DNA of 64,000 nt from Granulicella sp. GTDB taxonomy: Bacteria; Acidobacteriota; Terriglobia; Terriglobales; Acidobacteriaceae. Numbering within the stretch: position 1 is the stretch's first letter; each line of letters begins with the position of its first letter. The position numbers were made by a program, and so were the translations under genes. This document shows positions 25,785-33,779 of the stretch, piece after piece. Below the pieces are notes generated by a model. It searched no databases. It had not been told where the DNA came from and saw only the letters and a program-made list of their open reading frames with translations. The stretch spans positions 1 to 64,000 of the forward strand of contig JANYLK010000031.1 of NCBI GenBank assembly GCA_025357875.1. The letters run 5' to 3'.

Positions 25785-26032
25785 TCCTGTGAGTCAAACC
25801 CATCTTTCTCGCGCTTTGCGATCACGAATCCGACAACCGCAATTATCGCGCCAAGAACGGCAACCCAAGGATGATACCGAGTCAAGATCTAAGCAGCTTG
25901 AGCTCGGGTCTCCCACCTGGAATGCTGGCAGGCGCCAATCCCAAAGCAAAATAGATACAGGCCTGCGATACCGAGCCAGACTGCGCGAATCCGCTTTCTG
26001 TTGGAATCCCTCAGGTCAGCAGGGCGTTTCAT
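25781..26032 (-). pseudogene. dnaJ-coupled small two-helix membrane ORF interrupted by an in-frame TAG
   Basis: The ATG at 26032 overlaps the dnaJ stop as TAATG. It reads MKRPADLRDSNRKRIRAVWL, a hydrophobic helix (LGIAGLYLFCFGIGAC) and ends at TAG (25889-25891) after 47 codons. The same frame then continues without any other stop for 35 codons with a second helix (HPWVAVLGAIIAVVGFVIAKRE) to a TAG at 25781 that overlaps the end of rsmE. Either a 47-residue protein plus noncoding remainder, or an 83-codon two-helix gene split by one nonsense mutation. The translational coupling to dnaJ favours that at least the first part is made. Family not recognised. Confidence 0.55.
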
Positions 26033-27165
26033 TAGCTAAATATATCCTTCATCTTCGCAAACAGACTCCGACTGGTAGGAGTATTCTCCACCAGCATCGT
26101 CTCGCTCAATTGCCGCAGCAACTCCTTCTGCGTCTTAGTCAGCTTCGACGGTGTAGCCACGCGAATCTCCACAATCAGATCTCCCTTGCCATGCTCATTC
26201 AAATGCGGCACGCCCTTCGCCCGCAGTTTGAACTCGCGCCCACTCTGCGTGCCCTCGGGAATCTTGATCGTCGCCGGCCCTTCCAACGTCTCGATCTGCA
26301 ACTCTGTCCCCAGCGCTGCCTGCGGAAACGAAATCGGGATCATGCAATGAAGATCATCGCCATCGCGCTCGAAGAACTTGTGTGCCTTCACGCTTAGCAC
26401 CACATAAAGATCGCCCGAAGGCCCGCCAAATCTCCCCGCCTCGCCCTCGCCCTGGTAGCGAATCCGCGTGTCCTGCTCCACGCCCGCCGGCACCTTCACC
26501 AGGATCTCGTGCTTCTTCGCCTGCAAGCCCTCGCCATGGCACGCCGCGCATGGATCGGATATAGTCGTCCCCGTCCCGCCGCAGCGCACACAAGTCTTCG
26601 CCACCGAAAAAAATCCCTGCTGAAACCGTACCTGCCCGCGCCCGCCGCATCCCGAGCACGTCGCAGGAGACTTGCCATTCGCACTGCCCGTCCCGCTGCA
26701 GGTATCGCAAGCCTCCTGCCGCCGGATGCTGATCTCCTTCTCCGTCCCGAAGACCGCCTGCTCAAACTCAAGCGTCAGGTCGTAGCGCAGATCACGCCCA
26801 CGCTGCACACGCGAAGCTTTCCGCGTGCCGCCCATGTTGAACATCTCGCCGAATAAATCCCCGAAGATGTCCCCTAGATCCTGCGCCCCGCCAAACGGAC
26901 TTCCGCCAGCAGGCGCGCCACCTTGAAATGCTGCATGACCATACCGGTCATACGCCGCGCGCTTCTCCGGATCGCTCAGCACCTGGTACGCCTCGCTGCA
27001 CGTCTTGAACTGCTCCTCGGCCTCAGGATTGTTGGGGTTCCGGTCCGGGTGATACTGCATCGCAAGCCTGCGGTAGCTAGTCTTCAGCTCCTGGTCATTC
27101 GCCTCCCGCGAAACCTCCAACACCTCATAAAAATCGGCTTTACTCACGTTTGCTGTTGCACTCAT
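26032..27165 (-). CDS. dnaJ: Chaperone protein DnaJ
   Basis: A 377-residue Hsp40 co-chaperone that stimulates DnaK ATPase. The J domain (about 9-75) has the essential HPD in 'YHPDRNPNN'. A Gly-rich segment follows (GGAPAGGSPFGG), then four CxxCxGxG zinc repeats (CDTCSGTG, CSGCGGRG, CVRCGGTG, CAACHGEG) at about 147-210, and the C-terminal substrate-binding sheets ('VPAGVEQDTRIRYQGEGEAG', 'LNEHGKGDLIVEI'). The gene is third in hrcA-grpE-dnaJ. A second dnaJ-type gene is at 49960. Confidence 0.96.
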   Translation of the reverse strand: MSATANVSKADFYEVLEVSREANDQELKTSYRRLAMQYHPDRNPNNPEAEEQFKTCSEAYQVLSDPEKRAAYDRYGHAAFQGGAPAGGSPFGGAQDLGDIFGDLFGEMFNMGGTRKASRVQRGRDLRYDLTLEFEQAVFGTEKEISIRRQEACDTCSGTGSANGKSPATCSGCGGRGQVRFQQGFFSVAKTCVRCGGTGTTISDPCAACHGEGLQAKKHEILVKVPAGVEQDTRIRYQGEGEAGRFGGPSGDLYVVLSVKAHKFFERDGDDLHCMIPISFPQAALGTELQIETLEGPATIKIPEGTQSGREFKLRAKGVPHLNEHGKGDLIVEIRVATPSKLTKTQKELLRQLSETMLVENTPTSRSLFAKMKDIFS

Positions 27166-27223
27166 CTCTTAAGAAGTCTCCACCCTTGTTCGATCTACCG
27201 CCATTATCTGATTTATCGTTCAG

Positions 27224-27270
27224 TTTGTTTGTCATTCCGTAGCGCGCTAGAGGAATCTACTTCTGTCTTG
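27224..27270 (+). repeat. Dispersed TGTCATTC-type repeat, copy 3 (dnaJ-grpE gap)
   Basis: TTTGTTTGTCATTCCGTAGC then GCGCTAGAGGAATCTACTTC, in the 113-base gap between grpE and dnaJ. Nearly the same as the copy at 22103. It would be transcribed within the heat-shock operon. Confidence 0.6.
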
Positions 27271-27278
27271 GCATTAAC

Positions 27279-27953
27279 CTACTCTGCCACCTGCGCCCCA
27301 TTGCTTGCAATCCGCACCAGCGCCGGACGCAGTAGTTTATCGCGAATCTTGTACCCGCGCCGTATCTCTTCCAGCACTTGGTGATCGGGAAACTCAGTCG
27401 TTTCGATGCTCCCCAAAGCCTCATGGATTCTGGGGTCGAACTGAGCTCCCGCCGTCTCAATCACTTGCACATTCAATCCACGCAGGGCCTCTTCCATCTG
27501 CTTCAGAATCAGTTCCACTCCAGCGCGTAGTTGCTCCAGCGTTCCATCCGACTTCAGCGCCAGTTGAAAGTTGTCCATCACACCCAGAAACGGCTCAACC
27601 GCATTCTGCACTGCATAATCCCGCAAGTCCGCCCGCTCTTTCACATCGCGTCTGCGCGCATTCTCAAACTCCGCCTGCAACCGCGCTAGCCGATCCAGCA
27701 ACTGATCCCGCTCGCCGCGCACCTGCTCCAACTCCGCCCTCAACGACACAACCGGATCGGCACTTCCCTCCCCACCGGCATTGGTCGTGTCCGAACCTCC
27801 CACCTGCGAGGCATCCAGTTCCGACTCGTTCTCCTCAGTTCCCTGCACCATCGCCTCCTCTGCCATCTCGTCGCCAATTCCTGTGGAACTGCCGTCTCTA
27901 CTATTGTTGCCGATTCCAGCCCATCGCGCGACTTTCTCCCACTCCCCAGCCAT
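27279..27953 (-). CDS. grpE: Nucleotide exchange factor GrpE
   Basis: A 224-residue GrpE, which releases ADP from DnaK. It has an acidic disordered N-terminus to about 70, a long coiled helix ('LRAELEQVRGERDQLLDRLARLQAEFENARRR' as a region, about 75-110), then 'VEPFLGVMDNFQLAL' and the beta domain with 'GAQFDPRIHEALGSIET' and 'RRGYKIRDKLLRPALVRIA'. Longer than the usual 190 residues because of the acidic start; GAGGGCGAG precedes the ATG at 27953, but ATG 27866 would also give a normal GrpE. It is located between hrcA and dnaJ. Confidence 0.95.
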   Translation of the reverse strand: MAGEWEKVARWAGIGNNSRDGSSTGIGDEMAEEAMVQGTEENESELDASQVGGSDTTNAGGEGSADPVVSLRAELEQVRGERDQLLDRLARLQAEFENARRRDVKERADLRDYAVQNAVEPFLGVMDNFQLALKSDGTLEQLRAGVELILKQMEEALRGLNVQVIETAGAQFDPRIHEALGSIETTEFPDHQVLEEIRRGYKIRDKLLRPALVRIASNGAQVAE

Positions 27954-28004
27954 CTCGCCCTCTCATTCGTTCCTGTTTTGTTATCATGCCGACCAAACCA
28001 GACG

Positions 28005-28063
28005 CCTGTCATACTGCCCCTGAGCGAAGCCGAAGGAGAAGAATCCCCGTATTTCGCCTTTAC
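28005..28063 (+). repeat. Dispersed TGTCAT-type repeat, copy 4 (grpE-hrcA gap)
   Basis: CTGTCATACTGCCCCTGAGC, GAAGCCGAAGGAGAAGAATC, then CCCGTATTTCGCCTTTACAC. Its 3' half (AAGAATCCCCG-ATTTCG-CTTT) is almost identical to the copy inside the ArnT-type gene at 43464. Confidence 0.6.
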
Positions 28064-28075
28064 ACCCCCGGCCCC

Positions 28076-29197
28076 TCACGCCGTAGGATGCAGCATCCGC
28101 TCAAACACCTGAGCAATATAACTCACCGCATTCATCGTGTTCTCGTAATGAATCCGCTTTGGGCCAATTACGCCAACAGTTCCGCGACCATCCCCAGCCA
28201 TCCTTGCCGGAGCCGCGATCAGCACCAGCCCTGCCAGCTCCGGCGAATGCTCCTCCAGATCGAAGATGACCCGCACGCTCTCCTGTTTCGCATCGATATA
28301 CGCGTCCAGCAGCTCCACCAACCTCTGCTTCGCCTCCAGTGCTGCCAGCACCTCGCGCAACCGAGCCATGTCTTCCGCCGTCCCGACTCCGCGTCTGCCC
28401 AGCAAATTCGCCACACCTTCCATGTAGACCGTCTGCACTCCCGGCTCGCCCTCCGGAACCGCACCCGCCCATAGCCGCTCCACCGAAGTCAGGAGTTGCT
28501 GATACTCGCTGCGCTCCTGCTCCACCAACCTGCCAATCTCCGCCCTCACCCGCTCAATGCTCCATCCGCGAAAGTGCTCATTGAGAAAGTTCGCCGCAAT
28601 CTCTAACTCCTGCGTCGTAACATCCCCACTCGGGATCCCGTCCAGCGCCAGTACCCGATCCCGCACCAGGCCCGACTTGGTCACGACCACCGCCAGCACT
28701 CGCCCCTTGCCTAGCCGCGAAAAATGCACATGCTCCAGCGTGTCTCCGCCGGCCACCAGCGCCATCGCCACCCCCACCCCACTCGACACGGTGGCCAGTA
28801 CATGGCTGGTTCGCTCCAGCATCGCCTGCGTCCCTGATACCCCCGCAAAACTGGAATCAATTTGCGACTCAATCCTGCCCCGCGCGCCACTCCCGCTCAG
28901 CAAGCCGCCGCGGCCCATCCCAGCCTCGCCGCTCAATCGTTCTACATACATCCGAAACGCCCGCGCCGTCGGCACCCGGCCCGCCGAAGTATGCGGCTGC
29001 TCCAGCAGCCCCTCATTCGCCAGCTCCGCCATCTCATTCCGCACCGTAGCCGAACTCAGCCCCGCGCCGAGCCCGCCACTCGCCTGCACCCGCGCAATAG
29101 TGCCGGAACCCACCGGCTCGCCCGTCTCAATATAGTTCTCCACGATGGCCGTCAGGATCGCCCACTGCCGCGCTGTAATCCGCTCTGCCTCCGCCAT
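28076..29197 (-). CDS. hrcA: Heat-inducible transcription repressor HrcA
   Basis: A 373-residue HrcA, the repressor that binds CIRCE operators and is folded by GroEL. The winged-helix N-terminus is 'LTAIVENYIETGEPVGSGTI' with 'GLSSATVRNEMAELANEGLLEQPHTSAGRVPT' (region), the GAF-like middle has 'AMALVAGG', and the end has 'GTVGVIGPKRIHYENTMNAVSYI'. The ATG at 29197 is preferred over 29212 because GAGGTGG lies 8 bases ahead of it. It heads the hrcA-grpE-dnaJ cluster. I found no clear CIRCE (TTAGCACTC-N9-GAGTGCTAA) in the short upstream region. Confidence 0.95.
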   Translation of the reverse strand: MAEAERITARQWAILTAIVENYIETGEPVGSGTIARVQASGGLGAGLSSATVRNEMAELANEGLLEQPHTSAGRVPTARAFRMYVERLSGEAGMGRGGLLSGSGARGRIESQIDSSFAGVSGTQAMLERTSHVLATVSSGVGVAMALVAGGDTLEHVHFSRLGKGRVLAVVVTKSGLVRDRVLALDGIPSGDVTTQELEIAANFLNEHFRGWSIERVRAEIGRLVEQERSEYQQLLTSVERLWAGAVPEGEPGVQTVYMEGVANLLGRRGVGTAEDMARLREVLAALEAKQRLVELLDAYIDAKQESVRVIFDLEEHSPELAGLVLIAAPARMAGDGRGTVGVIGPKRIHYENTMNAVSYIAQVFERMLHPTA

Positions 29198-29265
29198 CCC
29201 ACACCACCTCATAACCAGTTTATTCCATCCGTCAAGCCGGCCGCCCCTGTGTGATAGTACAAGTC

Positions 29266-30864
29266 ATGTTCAGTTCGATTCTTCGGCGGCTTTCATTCGT
29301 TGCTATCGGTTTCTCTGCGGCTTCATCTTCCCTATCTCTTGGAGCTCAACCGCTGCCGACTTCTTCCCGGACGATCGTCGTTAATGTCAAAGATTCGACG
29401 GGGCCGGTAGATCGCTTCTTCGATTTGTCAGTTGGCTCTGATTATCCAGGCACCCTGATCCGCGATGACAGCCAGGCCCAGCTCAAGCTCACCGTGGACG
29501 AACTCGGCTTTCGCTATATCCGTTTTCATGCGATCTTTCACGACGTGTTGGGAACTGTGCGAATCGAAGATGGCAAGACTGTCTACAACTGGTCTAAGGT
29601 CGACCAACTCTACGACGACTTGCTGACGCGGCACATCAAGCCGTTTATCGAGCTCAGTTTCACGCCGAAGGCGCTTGCCACGTCGCGGAACAGCATTTTT
29701 TATTGGAACGGCAACACATCGCACCCAAAACCGGACGGATGGCACGACCTGGTCGATGGTTTTATCCGGCATATCGAGCAGCGCTACGGAAAGGACGGGG
29801 TGCAGACATGGTTTTTCGAAGTCTGGAACGAGCCCAACCTCTCCGGCTTTTGGGAAGGTGGCGATCAGAAAGCCTACTTTGAGCTCTACGATCTGACTGC
29901 GAAGACTATCAAGTCGATTGACCCCGCGCTGCGGGTTGGAGGACCGAGCACTGCCGGTGCGGCATGGGTACCCGAGTTCCTCGCGCACGTGAAGCAGAGC
30001 GGCACTCCCGTCGACTTCGTGACAACCCACACCTATGGCGTTGAGGGAGGTTTCCTCGACGAAAACGGACAGAAGGACACAAAACTTTCCGCGTCCCCTG
30101 ACGCCATAACCGCTGACGTGCGGCATGTTCGTGAGCAGATTTCGGCCTCGGCATTTCCGGGTCTTCCGCTGTACTTTACCGAGTGGAGCACAAGCTACAC
30201 GCCGCGCGACTCGGTGCACGATTCCTATATCAGCTCGCCCTATATCCTGACCAAACTCAAAGCCAGTCAAGGATTGCTGCAAGGTATGAGCTACTGGACC
30301 TACACCGATCTCTTCGAAGAACCGGGTCCGCCGTCGGCGCCGTTTCAAGGAGGCTTCGGACTACTTAACCCGCAAGGCATTCGCAAGCCGGCGTTCTTCG
30401 CCTACAAATACCTTCACGCACTCCAGGGCGAAAGCCTCCGGACGAGCGATCCGCACGCAATGATGTCCTCCCAAGGCGGAAATGTAACAGCGGTGATTTG
30501 GGACTTCGAGCAACCAGACCAGAAGGTGAGCAACCGGTCCTTCTACACAAAGCTGATTCCTGCTCACGTAGCTACGCCCGTGCAGTTGCATATAACCCAT
30601 CTTGTGCCCAGCACTCCCTATCGTCTGGAGGTACACCGCGCCGGGTACCACGCAAACGATGCTTATTCTGCATACATCGAGATGGGCTCTCCCAAAGAAA
30701 TAAGCCCCGCACAAATTGCGCACCTGAATGCGCTGACCCGTGACCTACCGCAGCTAGACAAGGTGATGCGAAGCGGCCTGGCAGGCACCATCGAGTTTAC
30801 CGTGCCGATGAACAGCAACGACATTGTGCTCGTTGTGCTGAAACGAATTCGCAGAAACAATTGA
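29266..30864 (+). CDS. Secreted glycoside hydrolase family 39 (beta-xylosidase-like)
   Basis: A 532-residue protein with a signal peptide (about 1-28, ending SLGAQ) and a GH39 (beta/alpha)8 barrel. The acid/base is E189 in 'VWNEPNLSGFW' and the nucleophile E306 in 'YFTEWSTSY', the two clan GH-A positions. Other family stretches are 'GFRYIRFHAIFHD', 'PFIELSFTPKALA', 'GGPSTAG' and 'YWTYTDLFEE'. A C-terminal beta sandwich follows. It probably releases xylose or related sugars from plant polysaccharides in the periplasm or outside the cell. It is 70 bases before the GH105-like gene. The ATG at 29266 lacks a strong ribosome-binding site; GTG 29251 is the alternative. Confidence 0.88.
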   Translation: MFSSILRRLSFVAIGFSAASSSLSLGAQPLPTSSRTIVVNVKDSTGPVDRFFDLSVGSDYPGTLIRDDSQAQLKLTVDELGFRYIRFHAIFHDVLGTVRIEDGKTVYNWSKVDQLYDDLLTRHIKPFIELSFTPKALATSRNSIFYWNGNTSHPKPDGWHDLVDGFIRHIEQRYGKDGVQTWFFEVWNEPNLSGFWEGGDQKAYFELYDLTAKTIKSIDPALRVGGPSTAGAAWVPEFLAHVKQSGTPVDFVTTHTYGVEGGFLDENGQKDTKLSASPDAITADVRHVREQISASAFPGLPLYFTEWSTSYTPRDSVHDSYISSPYILTKLKASQGLLQGMSYWTYTDLFEEPGPPSAPFQGGFGLLNPQGIRKPAFFAYKYLHALQGESLRTSDPHAMMSSQGGNVTAVIWDFEQPDQKVSNRSFYTKLIPAHVATPVQLHITHLVPSTPYRLEVHRAGYHANDAYSAYIEMGSPKEISPAQIAHLNALTRDLPQLDKVMRSGLAGTIEFTVPMNSNDIVLVVLKRIRRNN

Positions 30865-30934
30865 AGACCATGTAACCAGTTCACCCCCAAAGCGATATGC
30901 TGGACGGCAACTTGGGATTCGTGAGGAATGAAGC

Positions 30935-33034
30935 GTGAAATTGGCAATGGGTCTCGTAGCAACCGTTATCTTCGGATGTGCAACAGGAGTTCTCGCACAA
31001 AAAGAAATTGTGCAAAACCTCGCAGCGCCAATATCGCCCGCCCAGAAGATGGCCGCGACTGCCATCCGGCAATGGCCTGCCGGCGTCGTCTCCACCACCG
31101 GCGCTCCCGGGAAGTGGGCTTACGAGGAAGGCGTCCTGCTCGACGGCATAGCCGCCGAATGGCACACCACCGCCAACGGAGACGACTTCACCTACATTAA
31201 GGCCGCGGTCGACAAATACGTCACCGACGACGGCGCAATCACCGGCTACAAAACCGAGGGCCATACCCTCGACGACATCGAGATGGGCCGCGCCGTCTTG
31301 CTCGTCTACCGTGTCACCCAGCAGGAGAAATACGCCAAGGCCGCGAAGTTCCTTGAAGACCAGCTGGCCCTCCAGCCCCGCACCGCCAGCGGCGGTTACT
31401 GGCATAAACAGATTTACCCGAACCAGATGTGGCTCGATGGCGCCTACATGGCCGAGCCCTTCCGCGCAGCCTACGCCCAAACCTTCCAGCAGCCGCAGGA
31501 CTTTGACGATATCGCCAAGCAGCTCTTGTTGATGTATGAGCATATGCGCGATCCAAGCACCGGTTTGCTGCGGCATGGGTGGGACGAGTCCAAGGCGATG
31601 GCATGGGCGGATAAGAAAATTGGTTTGAGCCCAGAGGCCTGGGGGCGAGCGGAGGGTTGGTACTGCATGGCCCTGGTTGACGTGCTCGACTGGTTCCCAG
31701 GAAACCATCTCCAAAGAGCGAAGTTAGTGGCCGCACTGGAACAGACACTGAAGGACGTGATGCAGTACCAAGATCTTTCGACGGGCCTTTGGTGGCAGGT
31801 GATGGACCAAGGTCCGAACGTAGTTGGAACGATTGGGCCCGCGGGGAAGATGCAGTACAAGACACGGCATCCGGCAAAAGAGGGGAACTATCTTGAGGCA
31901 TCGGCGAGTGCAATGTTCATCTATTCAATCGCAAAGAGCGTGAGGATGGGATATCTCCCTCAGGTCTACGAGGAAGATGCGCAACAAGGATGGGCAACTT
32001 ATCAAAAGCGATTCGTAACCTACAACCCCGACGGCACGCTGACTCTCCACGGTACGGTCAAGGTCGGGGGGCTCGGCGGCATGCCCTACCGCGCAGGCAC
32101 CTTTGACTACTACATTCACGAACCAGTTGTCGATCAGGACGCGAAAGGTGTCGGAGCGTTCCTGCTCGCCGGCTCCGAGATGGAGCAGTCTTCAATTGAA
32201 ACGCCGGGGCAGGGACTGACAAGTTATCAGATCGCCGGTCCAATAGCCCTCTCGAAGAAACAGGTAACCGCGCAAGGCGTCAGGGTACAGGATGTGAAGG
32301 ATGTGAGAGGTAAGGGCGTCACTGCGCTGGTCGACGCCTGGTTCAACTCTCAAACCCGTAAAACTGCCCTCGGCCAGACCGAGCTCTTTCACTACAAGTG
32401 GAACGATGACTCCAACAACGGCTATTCCTTCTTCGGCCGCGCCCTGCAACGGTACGGCGCCAGCCTCGCAGAACTGACCATTGCCCCCACAAGCGCCGCC
32501 CTAGCGCAGGCGCAGGTCTACATCGTCGCCTCGCCCGACATCCCCGCCAAGAATCCCAATCCGCACTACATGGACGATGCAAGCGGCGCTGCAATCGAAG
32601 CGTGGGTTAAGGCAGGCGGTGTCCTCTTACTCTTCTCCAACGACCGCGACAACACTGAGTTCACCTACTTCAACACGCTCAGCGAACGCTTCGGCATCCA
32701 CTTCAATCCAGTCCTGTCCCACCACGTCATCGAGCCCGACCACTCGACCGGCGAGGTCGTCATTCCGCCCGGCACCGGAATCTTCGGGGAAGGCTTCACG
32801 GCTTACATGAAGGACACGTCCACCATCACCACGAGCGGTCCAGCAAGGTCACTTGTCACTGATCACGGCGACGTGATGATCGCCCTTGCCCACGTCGGCA
32901 AAGGCACCGTCCTTGCCATCACCGATCCGTGGTTCTACAACGAGTACGCCGACGGGCGCAAGATGGGACAGTACAAAGGTTTCGAAGCAGCGCAGGATGT
33001 CGCAGAATGGGCCGTCCATCAGGCCCGAAGATGA
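30935..33034 (+). CDS. Secreted GH105-like unsaturated glycuronyl hydrolase with an extra C-terminal domain
   Basis: A 699-residue protein with a signal peptide (1 to about 21) and an (alpha/alpha)6 barrel of the YteR/YesR type at about 30-400: 'WAYEEGVLLDGI', 'GHTLDDIEMGRA' with the catalytic Asp region, 'QIYPNQMWLDGAYMAEPF', 'AWGRAEGWYCMAL' and 'GNYLEASASAMFIYSIAKSV'. This family removes unsaturated uronic acids from rhamnogalacturonan fragments. The last 270 residues form a second domain resembling a glutamine-amidotransferase-like fold ('SNNGYSFFGRALQRYGA', 'WVKAGGVLLLFSNDRDN', 'HVGKGTVLAITDPWFYNEY'). Starts with GTG (AGGA at 30924). Probably cotranscribed with the GH39 gene. Confidence 0.85.
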   Translation: MKLAMGLVATVIFGCATGVLAQKEIVQNLAAPISPAQKMAATAIRQWPAGVVSTTGAPGKWAYEEGVLLDGIAAEWHTTANGDDFTYIKAAVDKYVTDDGAITGYKTEGHTLDDIEMGRAVLLVYRVTQQEKYAKAAKFLEDQLALQPRTASGGYWHKQIYPNQMWLDGAYMAEPFRAAYAQTFQQPQDFDDIAKQLLLMYEHMRDPSTGLLRHGWDESKAMAWADKKIGLSPEAWGRAEGWYCMALVDVLDWFPGNHLQRAKLVAALEQTLKDVMQYQDLSTGLWWQVMDQGPNVVGTIGPAGKMQYKTRHPAKEGNYLEASASAMFIYSIAKSVRMGYLPQVYEEDAQQGWATYQKRFVTYNPDGTLTLHGTVKVGGLGGMPYRAGTFDYYIHEPVVDQDAKGVGAFLLAGSEMEQSSIETPGQGLTSYQIAGPIALSKKQVTAQGVRVQDVKDVRGKGVTALVDAWFNSQTRKTALGQTELFHYKWNDDSNNGYSFFGRALQRYGASLAELTIAPTSAALAQAQVYIVASPDIPAKNPNPHYMDDASGAAIEAWVKAGGVLLLFSNDRDNTEFTYFNTLSERFGIHFNPVLSHHVIEPDHSTGEVVIPPGTGIFGEGFTAYMKDTSTITTSGPARSLVTDHGDVMIALAHVGKGTVLAITDPWFYNEYADGRKMGQYKGFEAAQDVAEWAVHQARR

Positions 33035-33048
33035 AGTGCCGCGCTTCG

Positions 33049-33366
33049 CTAAACGTCAGGGAAAACCGAAGCACGCAATTCAGCGATCAAACGGGTCAGA
33101 CGCGCAGCGTCCGGGTTCGCGCCGCCAAGCATTACTTCAATCTCGCGCGCAATCCGAGTGCCCTCGTCGTAGCCATACATGCCCAGCGAACCGGCGAGTT
33201 TGTGCGCGCTGCTCATCCCCGCGCTGCGCACTTCCGCGTTCAACAAACCCGATTTTGCAGCCGCCGCAGCCTCATCCAGGGTCGCGAAACGCTCCTCCAC
33301 AATTGGGCGAATGCGCACCCAAAGCGTAGCGAGCAACGTTGCAGTCTTGTCTACCGCGTCGGCCAA
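33049..33366 (-). CDS. Histidine phosphotransfer (Hpt) domain protein
   Basis: A 105-residue four-helix Hpt protein. The phosphorylated histidine is H55 in 'SSAHKLAGSLGMYGY', followed by 'TRIAREIEVML', the usual helix pair. It would shuttle phosphate between receiver domains. It follows the receiver gene on the same strand with an 8-base gap; the start is probably TTG 33366, since no ATG or GTG precedes the domain. With the hybrid kinase (33780-35522) and the receiver it forms a likely His-Asp-His-Asp relay. Confidence 0.82.
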   Translation of the reverse strand: MADAVDKTATLLATLWVRIRPIVEERFATLDEAAAAAKSGLLNAEVRSAGMSSAHKLAGSLGMYGYDEGTRIAREIEVMLGGANPDAARLTRLIAELRASVFPDV

Positions 33367-33374
33367 AGTGCTTG

Positions 33375-33755
33375 TTAGTCCTTCCAGCCCAGCGCGTCCG
33401 AGATCTGCGAAGCTAATGTCAGCGGATCGAACGGCTTGAACAGAACGCCGGCAACTCCAAGTCCCGCAAACCGCCGCTGGTCCACACCCTGAACTTTGGC
33501 CGTGAGCAGAATTACCGGAATCCCAGCAATCTCCGGAATCTTTTGCATATTGCGAAATGTCGTCGGTCCGTCCATCCCCGGCATCATCACATCCATCAGG
33601 ATGGCATGCGGCCGGTGTTTAGGATCGCCCGCCGCCCGTATCCCATCTGCACCGCAACATGCGGTTACGATGTCCCAGCCGGCCGTCGCTTCAAGCGAGA
33701 GTGCCGCTACTTCGCGGATGTCATCTTCGTCGTCAATAATCAGAATCTGGCGCAT
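33375..33755 (-). CDS. Single-domain response regulator (CheY-like receiver)
   Basis: A 126-residue receiver without output domain. It has an acidic pocket D8-D9-E10 in 'ILIIDDEDDIREVA', the phosphoacceptor D55 in 'AILMDVMMPGMDG', the conserved Thr in 'VILLTAKVQG' and the Lys in 'VLFKPFDP'. It is located between the hybrid kinase gene (24 bases upstream) and the Hpt gene, so it is probably the terminal or intermediate receiver of that relay. Confidence 0.9.
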   Translation of the reverse strand: MRQILIIDDEDDIREVAALSLEATAGWDIVTACCGADGIRAAGDPKHRPHAILMDVMMPGMDGPTTFRNMQKIPEIAGIPVILLTAKVQGVDQRRFAGLGVAGVLFKPFDPLTLASQISDALGWKD

Positions 33756-33779
33756 TACTTATATGAGTCTCTCATGATG

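Noticed and set aside
25789-26397. A 202-codon plus-strand open frame
   Set aside because: It is antisense to dnaJ and the small membrane ORF, is very Arg/Gln/Leu-rich and lacks a ribosome-binding site. Such shadow frames are common opposite G+C-rich genes.
29198-29265. CIRCE operator upstream of hrcA
   Set aside because: Expected from the family, but no TTAGCACTC or GAGTGCTAA half-site is present in the region between hrcA and the GH39 gene.
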